Shown: piece after piece, positions 6,856 through 16,123 of the stretch
Position numbering within the stretch: position 1 is the first letter of the stretch
Layout: every line of letters starts with the position of its first letter
NCBI GenBank assembly: GCA_041396705.1
Contig: JAWKYB010000013.1
Span: 124,001-188,000, forward strand
Direction: 5' to 3'
DNA: 64,000 bases
Source of the DNA: Alphaproteobacteria bacterium
GTDB lineage: Bacteria; Pseudomonadota; Alphaproteobacteria; CALKHQ01
The notes under the pieces: generated by a model
The model's database searches: none
What the model was told of the DNA's origin: nothing
The model's input: the letters and a program-made list of their open reading frames with translations, nothing else
Translations under genes and position numbers: made by a program

Positions 6856-8850
6856 TCAGGGCAGCGCGTCGAGGGGGATGGGATAGACCGCATCGCCCGG
6901 CACCCGTCCGCCGTCCAGCGCAATCCAGCGGTCGACGTCGTTGTGATAGGCCTCGTAAAGCCGGATCTTGGCCTCGATCTCGTCGATGAACGCCTGCTGC
7001 TCGCCGACGCTCCAGCTCAGCCACAGGTCCTGGTCGATGCCCATGATCTTCGACTGGTAGGGCAGGCCTTCCAGATACTCGCCGACCAGCCCGAGGTCGG
7101 CCAGGTTGCGCGCCTCGCCGGAGCCGACCCGGCTGGGGTCGCGGCTCATCGCAAGGGCGGCGCTCTGCAGCTCGTCGAAGAAGGTTTCCGGCGCCATCTG
7201 GCCGACACGGGCGGCCTCGACGATCGCCTTCAGCACCTCCTGCAGGTCGCTGAGCTGAGTCTTCGACAGCAGCACGCGCACGTCGAGCGCGGCCACGGCG
7301 GGATTGGCCAGATCGCGGTCGGCCGCCCACGCCTCCAGCACGCTCGGCGCCTGGGCGCCTTCCTCGCGGCCGAGATAGGCCAGCATCATCGCGTTGCCGA
7401 CGATCAGCGATTCCGCGCCGATCCGGTCGACAGGGTCGGCGGTGTTGGCGACCGCCGGCGGCGCCGCGCCGAACTGGCCCTCGGCATCGGCGACCTGGCC
7501 GGCCAGCGCCTCGCCCAGCGCGTCGATCACCCGGCCGAACTGCACCACGTCGCCGGCGGCGACAGGGTAGTAGAGCGGCTGGCTGAGGCCCGGGAAGCTG
7601 GACAGCACGGTGTATTGCGCGGCCGCGTCCTCGTGGTTGGCGCGGCCGACGTCGGTCAGCAGGTGCAGCGTGTAGATCGCGATGCCCCTGTCGGCGGCGA
7701 GCTGGCGCACCTGGTCGGAGTCCATGTGCGTGCCGCTCAGCGGGTCGCTGCCGCGCAGCGCGCCGGCGTCGGTGATCAGCACGACGTAGCGGCCGCCGAA
7801 GCCGTCCCAGGGCATCGACTGGATCGCGTTGACGACGCCGGAGAAGCTGTCCTCGACGAAGGTGGCGCTGGACACGTTGGCCGGGGCCACCGCGGCGACC
7901 TGGTCGAAGAACTGCACCGGGTCGGCGCCCTCGGTCAGGTCGACATAGCTGCGCGCGACATATTCCAGGCCGGGCACCGCATCGGTGTTGTTGCGGAATG
8001 CGACCAGGCCGAAGGCGACCCGGCCCAGCAGGCCGCGGTCCTCTAGCCGGTCGTAGATGGTGCGGATCGCCTCGCGGGTGCGGTCGATGTAGGGGCCCAT
8101 CGAGATGGTGGTGTCGATCACGAACACCACGCCGGCCTTGAAATCCTGCAGCAGGTCGGCGCGGGCCGGGTCCGCCGACGCCGCCTGGGCCGGGTCCTTC
8201 GGCAGGGTCACCGACGCGACCTGCAGCAGCCGCGTGGTGAAACCGCTGTCCAGGTAGATCTCCTCCGACTGCAGGATCGGCAGCAGGTAGAACTGCCGGC
8301 GCAGGTCGACATAGACGTCGGGCTCGATCGAGATCACCGGCTCCGCCCCGCCGGCCTCGACCGCGGCGCGCAGCTCCGCCGCCGCCGCGCCGGGGTCGGT
8401 CGCGCCCAGCGTCGCCGCCAGGCCGTCGCGGTCGGCGAACAGCAGCACCCGCTCGCGGTTGGCCGGGTTGGCGAACGCCACGGTCATGTTGGTGTTCCAC
8501 GGCACCGTGGCGCCGGCATTGAGCCAGCCGTCGACCGCGCCGTCGCGGCCGACGCCCACTTCCAGCCACTCCGCGCCCGCTTCCGACTGGCGGCCGTAGA
8601 CGTAGAACACCGTGAACGGCGGCAGGGTCTCGCCGACCTGGGCGGCGTCCAGGGCCGGGGTCTCGCGCAGCACCGCGTCCGGCCGCGTCAGCACCCGCTG
8701 GTACAGCGTGGTCTTGCCGTCCTGCAGCAGCGGGACGCGGTCCTGCGCCACGGCCACGGCGGGCTGCAATGCCGGCAGCACGGCCAGGGCGAAGGCCGCC
8801 GGCAGGGCGGCCCGCGCCAGCCCCCGGCGCACGGCGGAGACGAGGGTCAC
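6856..8850 (-). CDS. periplasmic vWA-domain protein resembling the C-terminal half of PpkA (kinase domain absent)
   Basis: A 664-residue protein starting with GTG in a GTGA overlap with the upstream stop. Residues 1-36 form a signal peptide. An SH3-like segment spans about 40-125 (KTTLYQRVLTRPDAVL, WLEVGVGRDGAVDGWL). A vWA domain starts at about 240, with the MIDAS-type motif DTTIS at 246-250 (DxTxS) and later VVLITDAGA. A helical C-terminal region of about 200 residues follows. To my recollection the same SH3-like plus vWA arrangement forms the extracytoplasmic part of the T6SS Ser/Thr kinase PpkA. Here no kinase domain precedes it and none lies elsewhere in the cluster. It probably binds a partner in a metal-dependent way, together with the downstream TagTSR-like trio. 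Confidence 0.75.
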   Translation of the reverse strand: MTLVSAVRRGLARAALPAAFALAVLPALQPAVAVAQDRVPLLQDGKTTLYQRVLTRPDAVLRETPALDAAQVGETLPPFTVFYVYGRQSEAGAEWLEVGVGRDGAVDGWLNAGATVPWNTNMTVAFANPANRERVLLFADRDGLAATLGATDPGAAAAELRAAVEAGGAEPVISIEPDVYVDLRRQFYLLPILQSEEIYLDSGFTTRLLQVASVTLPKDPAQAASADPARADLLQDFKAGVVFVIDTTISMGPYIDRTREAIRTIYDRLEDRGLLGRVAFGLVAFRNNTDAVPGLEYVARSYVDLTEGADPVQFFDQVAAVAPANVSSATFVEDSFSGVVNAIQSMPWDGFGGRYVVLITDAGALRGSDPLSGTHMDSDQVRQLAADRGIAIYTLHLLTDVGRANHEDAAAQYTVLSSFPGLSQPLYYPVAAGDVVQFGRVIDALGEALAGQVADAEGQFGAAPPAVANTADPVDRIGAESLIVGNAMMLAYLGREEGAQAPSVLEAWAADRDLANPAVAALDVRVLLSKTQLSDLQEVLKAIVEAARVGQMAPETFFDELQSAALAMSRDPSRVGSGEARNLADLGLVGEYLEGLPYQSKIMGIDQDLWLSWSVGEQQAFIDEIEAKIRLYEAYHNDVDRWIALDGGRVPGDAVYPIPLDALP

Positions 8851-10262
8851 TGCAAGTCCTCCAGCATCTGCCGCGCGGCATCGACCAGGCCTGCTTCCTC
8901 GGCCCGGTGCAGCGCCTCGCGCGCATCCTCGATGGCATTCTCGTCGGCCAGCAGCCGGGCGAGGCTGAGCAGCGCCTCCTCGTCACCGGCCGCCACGGCC
9001 CGCTCGTACCACGACCGCGCCACCGACGGGTTCGGCCGCGGCAGCGGGCTGGTCTGCGGCGTGAAAGTCTCCGGGTCGTACATGGCGGCGACGGCGGTCG
9101 CCGCATCGGCGTAGCCGCGCTCGGCCGCATAGCGGAAGATCAGGAAGGCGGCATCGACCTGGCCCTGGGCCAGCAGCTCGGACGCGCGGCCGAACGCCTC
9201 TTCCGGCGACGGCTGCGATTCCAGATACTGCCGGGCCAGCTCGCGCTGGCTCTCCGGCGACGGCGGCGGCTCCTGCGCCGCCTGGTCGTCGGTGGCGTCG
9301 GCCGGCGCCGCCGCGCCGCCGCGCGGCGTCTCCTGGGGGCCAAGCCACGACAGTGGGTTAATGTTCCAGCGGCTCGGATCCGGCGCCGTCGCCGGGTCGG
9401 CCGGCTGCGGCTCCGGCGGTGCGGCCTCGGCGACCACAACCGGCGGGCACAGCCCCAGGTCGTCGGCGATCGCACCCAGGCTCGCATGCGCGCAGATCTC
9501 GTCGCGGCCGAGATAGACCGAGGCGGCGGCAGCACCGGCGATCAGCACGACCGAGATCGAGGCCACCGCGGCGACGCGCCGGCCCCACGGGCGGCGATGC
9601 GCGGCCGCCGCGGCCGTCGCGGCGGCGTCACGCTCGGCCCGCAGGTCGGGCGCCGGCCGCCCGCCGGACTCCGGCTCGGCCTCGAACGCGGGGTCGGCAA
9701 CGGGCTCCTCCGGCTCGACCGCGGCCTGCACCGGCGGCGGCGATACCGGCTCCGGCGCCGGCGGCACAACCGCGGCGACCGGTTTGGACGATGCGGGCGG
9801 CTGCGGCGCTGCCGGCGGCGGCGGCGTATCGCCGACAAGGGCGGCACCGGTGCGCAGCGCCGGGGCCTCCGCCTCGACCCTGCGGGTCGCCACCATGCGG
9901 CCGCGGCGCGCGCCTGCCCCGCCGATCGGGCCGGGGATCGCCGGCCAAGCCAGCCGGCCGTCGAGCGCCGCGCCGTCCGGCAGCACCAGCAGGAACGCGA
10001 CGTTCATGCCGGGTTCCATGTGGGCCACCACCTCGGACCCGACATGCAGGAACAGGGCGTCCTGCACCACATAGGCGGCCGCCGGCGTCAGCAGCGCCTC
10101 GGCCGCCTGCCAGCCGGTCGGGCCCAGGCTGTCCTCGCGGAAGCCCGGCCGCCGCACGGCGAAACGGATGTCGTCGGGCGCGACGCGCACGCCTTCGACC
10201 CGAATGACCGCGTGGCCGGGTCCCTGCTTCCTGTCCGCCGCTGCCGTGATCAGAATGGTCAT
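8847..10262 (-). CDS. single-pass membrane protein with C-terminal Sel1-like repeats
   Basis: A 471-residue protein. An N-terminal soluble domain of about 115 residues that I do not recognise is followed by a Pro/Ala/Glu-rich linker (about 145-225), one TM at 230-251, then a second linker and a C-terminal domain from about 330. That domain carries Sel1/TPR-like helical repeats (FGRASELLAQGQVDAAFLI, YERAVAAGDEEALLSLARL). Topology suggests the N-domain is cytoplasmic and the Sel1 repeats periplasmic. Sel1 repeats usually mediate protein-protein contact, so a scaffold between the SrfB/SrfC side and the vWA/Tag side is inferred. It lies 10 nt after srfC, and its stop overlaps the GTG of the vWA gene. 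Confidence 0.7.
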   Translation of the reverse strand: MTILITAAADRKQGPGHAVIRVEGVRVAPDDIRFAVRRPGFREDSLGPTGWQAAEALLTPAAAYVVQDALFLHVGSEVVAHMEPGMNVAFLLVLPDGAALDGRLAWPAIPGPIGGAGARRGRMVATRRVEAEAPALRTGAALVGDTPPPPAAPQPPASSKPVAAVVPPAPEPVSPPPVQAAVEPEEPVADPAFEAEPESGGRPAPDLRAERDAAATAAAAAHRRPWGRRVAAVASISVVLIAGAAAASVYLGRDEICAHASLGAIADDLGLCPPVVVAEAAPPEPQPADPATAPDPSRWNINPLSWLGPQETPRGGAAAPADATDDQAAQEPPPSPESQRELARQYLESQPSPEEAFGRASELLAQGQVDAAFLIFRYAAERGYADAATAVAAMYDPETFTPQTSPLPRPNPSVARSWYERAVAAGDEEALLSLARLLADENAIEDAREALHRAEEAGLVDAARQMLEDLQ

Positions 10263-10272
10263 GTCCGGTCGC

Positions 10273-12948
10273 TCAGGCCGCCAGCGCGTCCAGCCGTTCC
10301 AGGATCGCGCCGAGCCGGCTGTTCTGCTCGACGTCGATCGCCTCCTCGCCCTGCATGGCGAAGTTGTCCTCGACCAGCTTCATGAAGGCGGCGATCCAGT
10401 CGACGTAATAGTCCTGGTCGAACTGCGACGGCGTCTCGCTGAGTTGCGGGAATCCGTCGACCGGCGGGCGGCCGCGGAACACCGGGCGGCTGGCGCCGTC
10501 GCGGGCGCTGACGGCGGGCCGCAGCGCCTCTTCCTGGCCTTCGAACCCGAGATAGTCGACGAAGGTATTGATGTGGTTGGCGGCCAGCAGCACCACGCGG
10601 TCCATCATCTGGTCCCACTTGACGTTGCGGTACTTGCTCTGGTCGCGCACGTCGCCGGCGATGTCGCGGCGCAGGCCCAGCCGGGTGGCGCCGGTGACCA
10701 GCTCGTGGATCAGGTTGCTCATGTCGCCGCGCGGCACGCGATAGTAGGTGCCCGCCGCCTCGTCGTCGGCCAGCTTGTTCAGCTTCTCCACCCACAGCTC
10801 GACCGAGGCGCGGGCGAAACGGTCGGCCTGGTCGGTCATGCTCTCGCCGTTGGCATCGCCGGAGCCGCCAAGGCCGAGCGCCGACAGCATCGCGCCGGCG
10901 TCGGCCGCCCGGCCGACGGTGACGGAATGGCCGTTGGAGCCGGACTCCAGGCCCTCGACGCGGTAGTAGACCGACTCCAGGTCCTCGTCGTCGACCTGCA
11001 GCGCGCGCAGCAGCTCGCCGAAGCGCTGCGAGGTGGCGCTGCCGACCAGACGCTGGGCGATGGCCTGCGCCAGCTTGCGCTTCTTCTCGCGCTCCTTCTC
11101 GGCGTCGGTGGAGATGTAGAACGGCGTCAGCCGCTCCGCCAGCCGGCGCCGCCACTCGGCCAGGTCGCCCTCGATCTGCTGGCGCTTCAGGTCCGGGTTG
11201 CAGACCGGCCGCAGCTTTTCGGCCAGATAGCGGATGCCGCCGTCGTTCAGCGCGAACGCCGCGTCCCAGGCCGCCTCCGGCTCGGCGAAATGGCGCTTGA
11301 CCAGCTCGTTGTTGAGATAGGCGGTGCGGAAGGTGCCGATGCGCTCGCGCTCGCCCGCCCGGATGCCGAGCTCGTGGAACACGTTGTGGCGCAGCTTCTC
11401 CTCGTCGTAGTCGAGCAGGTCGGTCGCCGCGATGTTCGGGTTGCGCATCCAGAAGGTGTTGCGGAAGCCGCGCCGCCCGTCCCACTCGTGCACCCAGCCG
11501 TGGCGCTTGCCGAAGAAATCGACCAGCGAGGCCTGCAGCCGCGCGGTCCAGCGCTCGGTCGGGCTGTCGTCGTCCTCGCGCTTGCCCTTGGCCCGCTCGA
11601 ACTCGGTGTCGAATTTGGTCAGCACCAGGAACAGCGCGGTGGTGCGCCGGGCGCGGGCCTGCGGCGTGTCGCCGTGGGTGACGCTGATCCACTGGTTGAT
11701 CATGTCGGGCAGCGTCTTCACTTCCTGGTTCGACGGCCCGATGCACAGCAGCATCGCGGTCAGCTCGCGCTCCGCCACATAGCGGTCGAACAGGTAGGCT
11801 ACCTTGCCGCGCAGGAACAGGTGCTGCAGCATGTCGCCCTTGCGCGCCAGCTCCTCGGCCATGTTCGGGATGATCTCGCGCGAGCGCGCGCCCGGGAAGT
11901 CGAGCAGGTCGGTGTGGTCGAAGAAGTCCCACGGCTTGTCCTCGACCACGATCCGCAGCTCGGCGACGATCGCCGTCACCTCGGCCCGCGGCAGCGAGAC
12001 CTTCTTGCCGGCCGGATTGACCAGGTCGAGCCGTTCGCCGGCATCCTTGCCCAGGTCGTAGAGCGTGCGCACGTCGATGATGCTGGTCTCGCGCGGGACC
12101 AGCGCGTTCAGCGGGGCGAAGGCCTCCGGCGCGAAGTCGAGCTCGGCCAGCGCCGCATGCAGCCGCTTGTACAGTTCGGTCAGCGGCTCGACATCGGCCC
12201 AAAGCAGCGCGAACAGCTGCGCCCGCTCCGCCCGCTTCAGCCGCGGCGCCAGCCGGGCGGCCTGGGTCCAGTAGTTCGGCCCCAGCGCGCGCAGCCGCGG
12301 CGCGGTCGGGAATTGCTTGTCGAAATATTCCTGCAGGTCGAACACGTCGTCGGAGGTCAGCGTGTCGACCGCTTCCGCCTGGGCGGCGCGCGCCAGCTCC
12401 GACAGCCGCTCGTGCACCGCGGCCGGGTCCGGCGCCGGGAAGGTGTTGGGGTCGCCGTCGAGGTAGAAGGTGTTGCCGATGATCTTGACGATGTCGGTCT
12501 GCGACAGCAGCCGCAGCTCGACCGGGAAGCCGTCCGGCGTCTTGCGTCCCGGCTGCAGGGTGAAGCGGGTGACCAGGCCGGTCGATTCCTGGCCGCCCTG
12601 CGGGTTGATCTCCTCGACGAAGTCGACCGTGCGGCCGGCGAACTTGGCGTTGAGCGATTCGGTGTCCTTCCGCGCCAGCGCGGAGATCAGGTATGACTTG
12701 CCGGCCTGGCTGGGGCCGAACACGCCAACGCACATCGGCCGGCGCACCGCGACCTCCATCTTGCGCGCGGCGTTGGCCGCCTTGCGCAGGTCCGACAGCA
12801 GCGCGGTGCCGTCCGGGCCGACCCGCTCGGCATTGGCCTCCATCCAGTCGATCGCCGCCTGGGCGGCCTCGGCCGTCGCGCGGCAGGCTTGTGCCGCGCG
12901 CTCGTTCTCCGGGCTGGTCAGGGCGGTCAGGGGTGCGGAATCGGTCAT
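10273..12948 (-). CDS. srfC: SrfC-like large P-loop NTPase (virulence-factor SrfC family)
   Basis: An 891-residue cytoplasmic protein. Walker A GPSQAGKS is at 78-85 after a helical N-terminus. A following switch-like region (GGQESTGLVTRFT) and DFPGARSREI resemble a G3-type DxxG segment of dynamin- or GTPase-like proteins. The long C-terminal two thirds is helical. It fits the SrfC family, first named from the Salmonella srfABC genes (SsrB-regulated), whose function is not established. The gene lies 15 nt downstream of srfB, matching the conserved srfA-srfB-srfC order. GTP rather than ATP as substrate is inference. Confidence 0.85.
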   Translation of the reverse strand: MTDSAPLTALTSPENERAAQACRATAEAAQAAIDWMEANAERVGPDGTALLSDLRKAANAARKMEVAVRRPMCVGVFGPSQAGKSYLISALARKDTESLNAKFAGRTVDFVEEINPQGGQESTGLVTRFTLQPGRKTPDGFPVELRLLSQTDIVKIIGNTFYLDGDPNTFPAPDPAAVHERLSELARAAQAEAVDTLTSDDVFDLQEYFDKQFPTAPRLRALGPNYWTQAARLAPRLKRAERAQLFALLWADVEPLTELYKRLHAALAELDFAPEAFAPLNALVPRETSIIDVRTLYDLGKDAGERLDLVNPAGKKVSLPRAEVTAIVAELRIVVEDKPWDFFDHTDLLDFPGARSREIIPNMAEELARKGDMLQHLFLRGKVAYLFDRYVAERELTAMLLCIGPSNQEVKTLPDMINQWISVTHGDTPQARARRTTALFLVLTKFDTEFERAKGKREDDDSPTERWTARLQASLVDFFGKRHGWVHEWDGRRGFRNTFWMRNPNIAATDLLDYDEEKLRHNVFHELGIRAGERERIGTFRTAYLNNELVKRHFAEPEAAWDAAFALNDGGIRYLAEKLRPVCNPDLKRQQIEGDLAEWRRRLAERLTPFYISTDAEKEREKKRKLAQAIAQRLVGSATSQRFGELLRALQVDDEDLESVYYRVEGLESGSNGHSVTVGRAADAGAMLSALGLGGSGDANGESMTDQADRFARASVELWVEKLNKLADDEAAGTYYRVPRGDMSNLIHELVTGATRLGLRRDIAGDVRDQSKYRNVKWDQMMDRVVLLAANHINTFVDYLGFEGQEEALRPAVSARDGASRPVFRGRPPVDGFPQLSETPSQFDQDYYVDWIAAFMKLVEDNFAMQGEEAIDVEQNSRLGAILERLDALAA

Positions 12949-12963
12949 GAGTCGGCTTCGGGC

Positions 12964-15900
12964 CTATCGGATGTTGAAGATGCCGGTGTCCAGCCAGTAG
13001 CCGGCCTCCGACTTCAGCGTCTGCAGCCGCATCTCCAGGTCGGATTCGCGGAACGGCGTGTTGTCGCTGTCGACGATGTCGATGATCTCGAAATCGCCCT
13101 CGGTCTCCTCGTCGCTCTCGACCGCGTCGTCGCGCATCGACAGCGTCACCTTCAGCGGCATCGCCGCCTCGCGGCGGATTCGCGGATTGCCGAAATCGAG
13201 CCAGTACAACGGCTTGCCCGGCCAGCGCTCGACATCGAGCTGGCGGAAGCCGATGAAGGTCGGGGCCTCGAAGGTGAAGGTCGCCTTCGGCGGCGCGCCG
13301 CGGCGGTCGTCGAGGTCGAGGCCGCGGAACAGCAGCTTGTCCTCGCGCAGCTCGCCGGTCCGCTCCATCTCGCCGATGAAGCGGGCGGTCGAGCGCATCC
13401 GCAACGCCGAGCTGCGGAAGGAAAAGGCCTCGATGTCGCCCTCGCCCAGGGCGCACAGCATCGCGCCGACCACTGCGGTGGTCTTCGGGTCGTTGATCCG
13501 GCCCTGGGCGTCGCGGAACGGGTACCAGCTGCCGACCCGATAGTGGTGCATCGCCTTGATCCGGTCCGGCACCACCGGCGGCTTGGCGAACATGGCCGCG
13601 GTCACCGCCGGGAAGCGCGACGGCCGGCCCGACAGCAGGACGATGTCGCAGTCGTACATGAAGACGATCTCCGACATGTCGGCCAGCACCTGCGCAATCA
13701 CGCTGCGCACGGTGGCGTCGATCGCCGCCTGGTTGACCGGCACCTGCAGCGCGTGCAGGTCGAAGCCCTCGGCGCCGGCGTCGCGGGCGGCGTCGGCCAG
13801 GTAGCGCACGAAGGCGTCCTCCAGCCCCGGCGGCGGCGTCTCGTCGAAGAACTGGTCGAAGGCCCAGCTGTCGACGTGGTTGCCGGCGATCGGGCGGTAG
13901 GATTCGTACTGCTCCAGCAGCCTGATGCCGACCGGCAGCGCGACCCGGTTGGCGAACTGCCGCCTCAGCGTGCGGTCGCGCTCGGACTGGTCGCCCCAAT
14001 CGCCGCCGAACAGCTCGGTCACCAGCGTGCGGGCGTTGGTCGCCCCGGCCTTCTCCAGCGCGTCGGTGATCGCCGGCATCACGTGCCGCTCGATCACGGC
14101 GCTGAGGATGTCGTCGCCGGCGATGTTGAAGCCCTCGCGGAACTCCTGGTGCGGGGCGATGGTGCGGTCGCCCTCCAGCCGGTAGGTGGTGATGATCAGG
14201 TCGGTGGTGCCGCCGCCGATGTCGATGCTGGCGACCCTGAGGCTGGGCCGGCTGTTGGCGCCTGCCTCGCCGTTGCCGGCGGCCTTGCTGGCGGGGCGCG
14301 GCCGGCCGATGGTGTTGAAGAAACCGCGGATGTCGCCCTGAAACTTGTGGGCGATCTCGCTGTACAGATAGACCAGCTGGGTGCAGCTCGCCTCGTCCCA
14401 GTCCAGCAGCACGCGCGGCGGCTGCGGCTGGTTCGGGTCGTCGCCGTCCCAGCCCATCGAGGTCCACAGCAGGCGCACCGCCGCCTCGGCGCGATGGCGC
14501 AGGATGTCGCGCTCCGCCTTCGGCATCGCCGTCGGCATGGTCATGATCACCCGCTCCAGCTGCCGCGGCACGTCCTCATAGGGCCGCTTGCCGCGCTGCT
14601 CGGCGGAATTGGCCATCACCAGCCCGTGCAGGATGATCTCGGCCAGCACGAACACCATCAGCGACGAGCGCGAATAGCGCGCCCGCAGCGCCGGGATCCT
14701 TGCCGCCGCCGGCAGCTTCGGGTCGTCCAGCGGCACGCCCTCCTCGGTCAGCTGCTGGACGAACACGCCGGTGGTGACCGGCGGCTCGAAGCCCTGGTCG
14801 TCGTCGCGGGCGCCGCCGTGGCCGGGCGCGGCCAGGCCGTTGAAGCGCCAGTCCTGGTTGCGCGGCCGCGTGTCCCACAGATAGCGCTTCGGGCTCGACA
14901 TGCCGGTGGCACCCTCGGTGCCCTTGGCCTGGCTGGCCAGCCAGGCCGCCTCCGGCCCGACCCGCGCGACCAACGGCCAGTTGAAGGCGTTCGGCCGGCC
15001 GGAGCGGCGGCTGAGGTGGTCGCGGCCGAATGCCGGCTTGGCGAACTCCAGCCGCGATCTGAACGGCCGGTTGTAGGCCAGGTGCGGGCGCGACAGGTCG
15101 CGCAGCTCCAGCACATAGGAGTTGTTGAGGTCGATCTTGTCGTCGGGGTCGGCCTCGATCAGGATGCCGCAGGTGCGGCTGTTGCCGACGTCGAGCACCA
15201 GGTCGACGCCGATCGGCCGGTACTTGCGCGGACGGGTGTCGGTGTCGACCAGCTGGATGCGCGGGAACAGGCGCATGTCGGCCAGCACCTGCAGCAACGT
15301 CAGATAGCGGGCGTAGTGCTCGCAGGCCCACTGCAGGTCGGCCTCGGTCACCGGCCGGCCGCCGCGCTGGCGGCGGCGATAGTCGATGAACAGCTCGTAC
15401 AGCCACTCGTCGACCCAATCGTCGGCGATGAACCATGAATTGTCGCGGTCGTCGTGCGCCAGCGAGAACACCTGGCCGGAGCGCGCGTCCTCCGGCGACG
15501 GCGCCAGATAGGGCGCGCCCTCGGCCTGGTCGGCCAGCTCGGTGTCGAAGGCCAGCGTCACCCGGTGGCTGTTGCCGTCGCGGTCGGGTTCGTCCAGCGC
15601 CACCACGCGCACGCGCGCCCAGTTCGACGGGCCGCGCGCGAACACCGGCGCGCCGTCGCGGCTGCGCTCGCGGATGCGCAGGAACGGCACCGGCACCCAC
15701 TGGCCGAGGAATACCTCCAGTGCCCGGTCGGCGTTGATGACGTAGCTCGGTTCGACCGTCTTGCGCTCGGCGTCCTTGGTGACGAAGTCGCGGGTCTGCG
15801 GGTCGCGTTCCAGGCAGTGCAGGTTGACCGGGGCGTCCTCGGCGGTACCGGTCGCCTCCTCCCAGAAGGCGCGGCTGACCCGGGCGGCGGCATCGATGCT

Positions 15901-15981
15901 GAAGCCGAAGTCCAGGAACTGGATGCCGCTGCGCGGAATCAGGCTGGTCAGATGACGGTAGGTGGGCAGGGCCTTCAGCAT
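12964..15981 (-). CDS. srfB: SrfB-like actin/Hsp70-fold ATPase
   Basis: A 1005-residue cytoplasmic protein, the usual size for SrfB. All three nucleotide motifs of the actin/Hsp70/FtsA superfamily can be read: phosphate-1 LVLDVGNSRTCGILIE at 261-276, phosphate-2 IDIGGGTTDL at 586-595, and an adenosine-type motif VLLSGRPSRF at 781-790. The first 250 residues and the last 150 flank this core. The role of SrfB is unknown in any organism. The ATPase signature suggests nucleotide-driven conformational change or assembly. It follows the SrfA-like gene by 142 nt, the largest gap in the cluster, where a sigma70-like promoter may lie, and precedes srfC by 15 nt. Confidence 0.88.
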   Translation of the reverse strand: MLKALPTYRHLTSLIPRSGIQFLDFGFSIDAAARVSRAFWEEATGTAEDAPVNLHCLERDPQTRDFVTKDAERKTVEPSYVINADRALEVFLGQWVPVPFLRIRERSRDGAPVFARGPSNWARVRVVALDEPDRDGNSHRVTLAFDTELADQAEGAPYLAPSPEDARSGQVFSLAHDDRDNSWFIADDWVDEWLYELFIDYRRRQRGGRPVTEADLQWACEHYARYLTLLQVLADMRLFPRIQLVDTDTRPRKYRPIGVDLVLDVGNSRTCGILIEADPDDKIDLNNSYVLELRDLSRPHLAYNRPFRSRLEFAKPAFGRDHLSRRSGRPNAFNWPLVARVGPEAAWLASQAKGTEGATGMSSPKRYLWDTRPRNQDWRFNGLAAPGHGGARDDDQGFEPPVTTGVFVQQLTEEGVPLDDPKLPAAARIPALRARYSRSSLMVFVLAEIILHGLVMANSAEQRGKRPYEDVPRQLERVIMTMPTAMPKAERDILRHRAEAAVRLLWTSMGWDGDDPNQPQPPRVLLDWDEASCTQLVYLYSEIAHKFQGDIRGFFNTIGRPRPASKAAGNGEAGANSRPSLRVASIDIGGGTTDLIITTYRLEGDRTIAPHQEFREGFNIAGDDILSAVIERHVMPAITDALEKAGATNARTLVTELFGGDWGDQSERDRTLRRQFANRVALPVGIRLLEQYESYRPIAGNHVDSWAFDQFFDETPPPGLEDAFVRYLADAARDAGAEGFDLHALQVPVNQAAIDATVRSVIAQVLADMSEIVFMYDCDIVLLSGRPSRFPAVTAAMFAKPPVVPDRIKAMHHYRVGSWYPFRDAQGRINDPKTTAVVGAMLCALGEGDIEAFSFRSSALRMRSTARFIGEMERTGELREDKLLFRGLDLDDRRGAPPKATFTFEAPTFIGFRQLDVERWPGKPLYWLDFGNPRIRREAAMPLKVTLSMRDDAVESDEETEGDFEIIDIVDSDNTPFRESDLEMRLQTLKSEAGYWLDTGIFNIR

Positions 15982-16029
15982 TCGCTCAGCAATCCGTTCT
16001 CCCGCCCCAGGGGACAGAATGGGGCATCG

Positions 16030-16058
16030 AATATGGCCTGGATATGGCGATCACGCAA
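16030..16058 (-). promoter_or_regulatory. candidate sigma70-type promoter for srfB
   Basis: Read on the minus strand, TTGCGT (16053-16058) and CATATT (16030-16035) are separated by exactly 17 nt. Transcription would start near 16023 and leave a leader of about 40 nt before srfB. This is the only sizeable gap inside the cluster, so an internal promoter is reasonable. It was identified by eye only. Confidence 0.35.
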
Positions 16059-16123
16059 AACACCTGCCATGACGCGGCGCAACTTTCCCCAACATGCGTG
16101 AATGGCGGTGGCGGCCTGCGGCG

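Noticed and set aside
3291..8850. Calling a type VI secretion locus
   Set aside because: Only regulatory-type (Tag-like) genes are present. No TssB/C, TssJ/L/M, TssK, ClpV, Hcp or VgrG can be found in the window.
10259..14467. A 1402-codon open frame on the minus strand overlapping srfC and srfB
   Set aside because: It is out of frame with both, rich in Arg/Pro/Gly/Ala as expected of a GC-rich shadow frame, and shows no domain. SrfB and SrfC motifs lie in the other frames.
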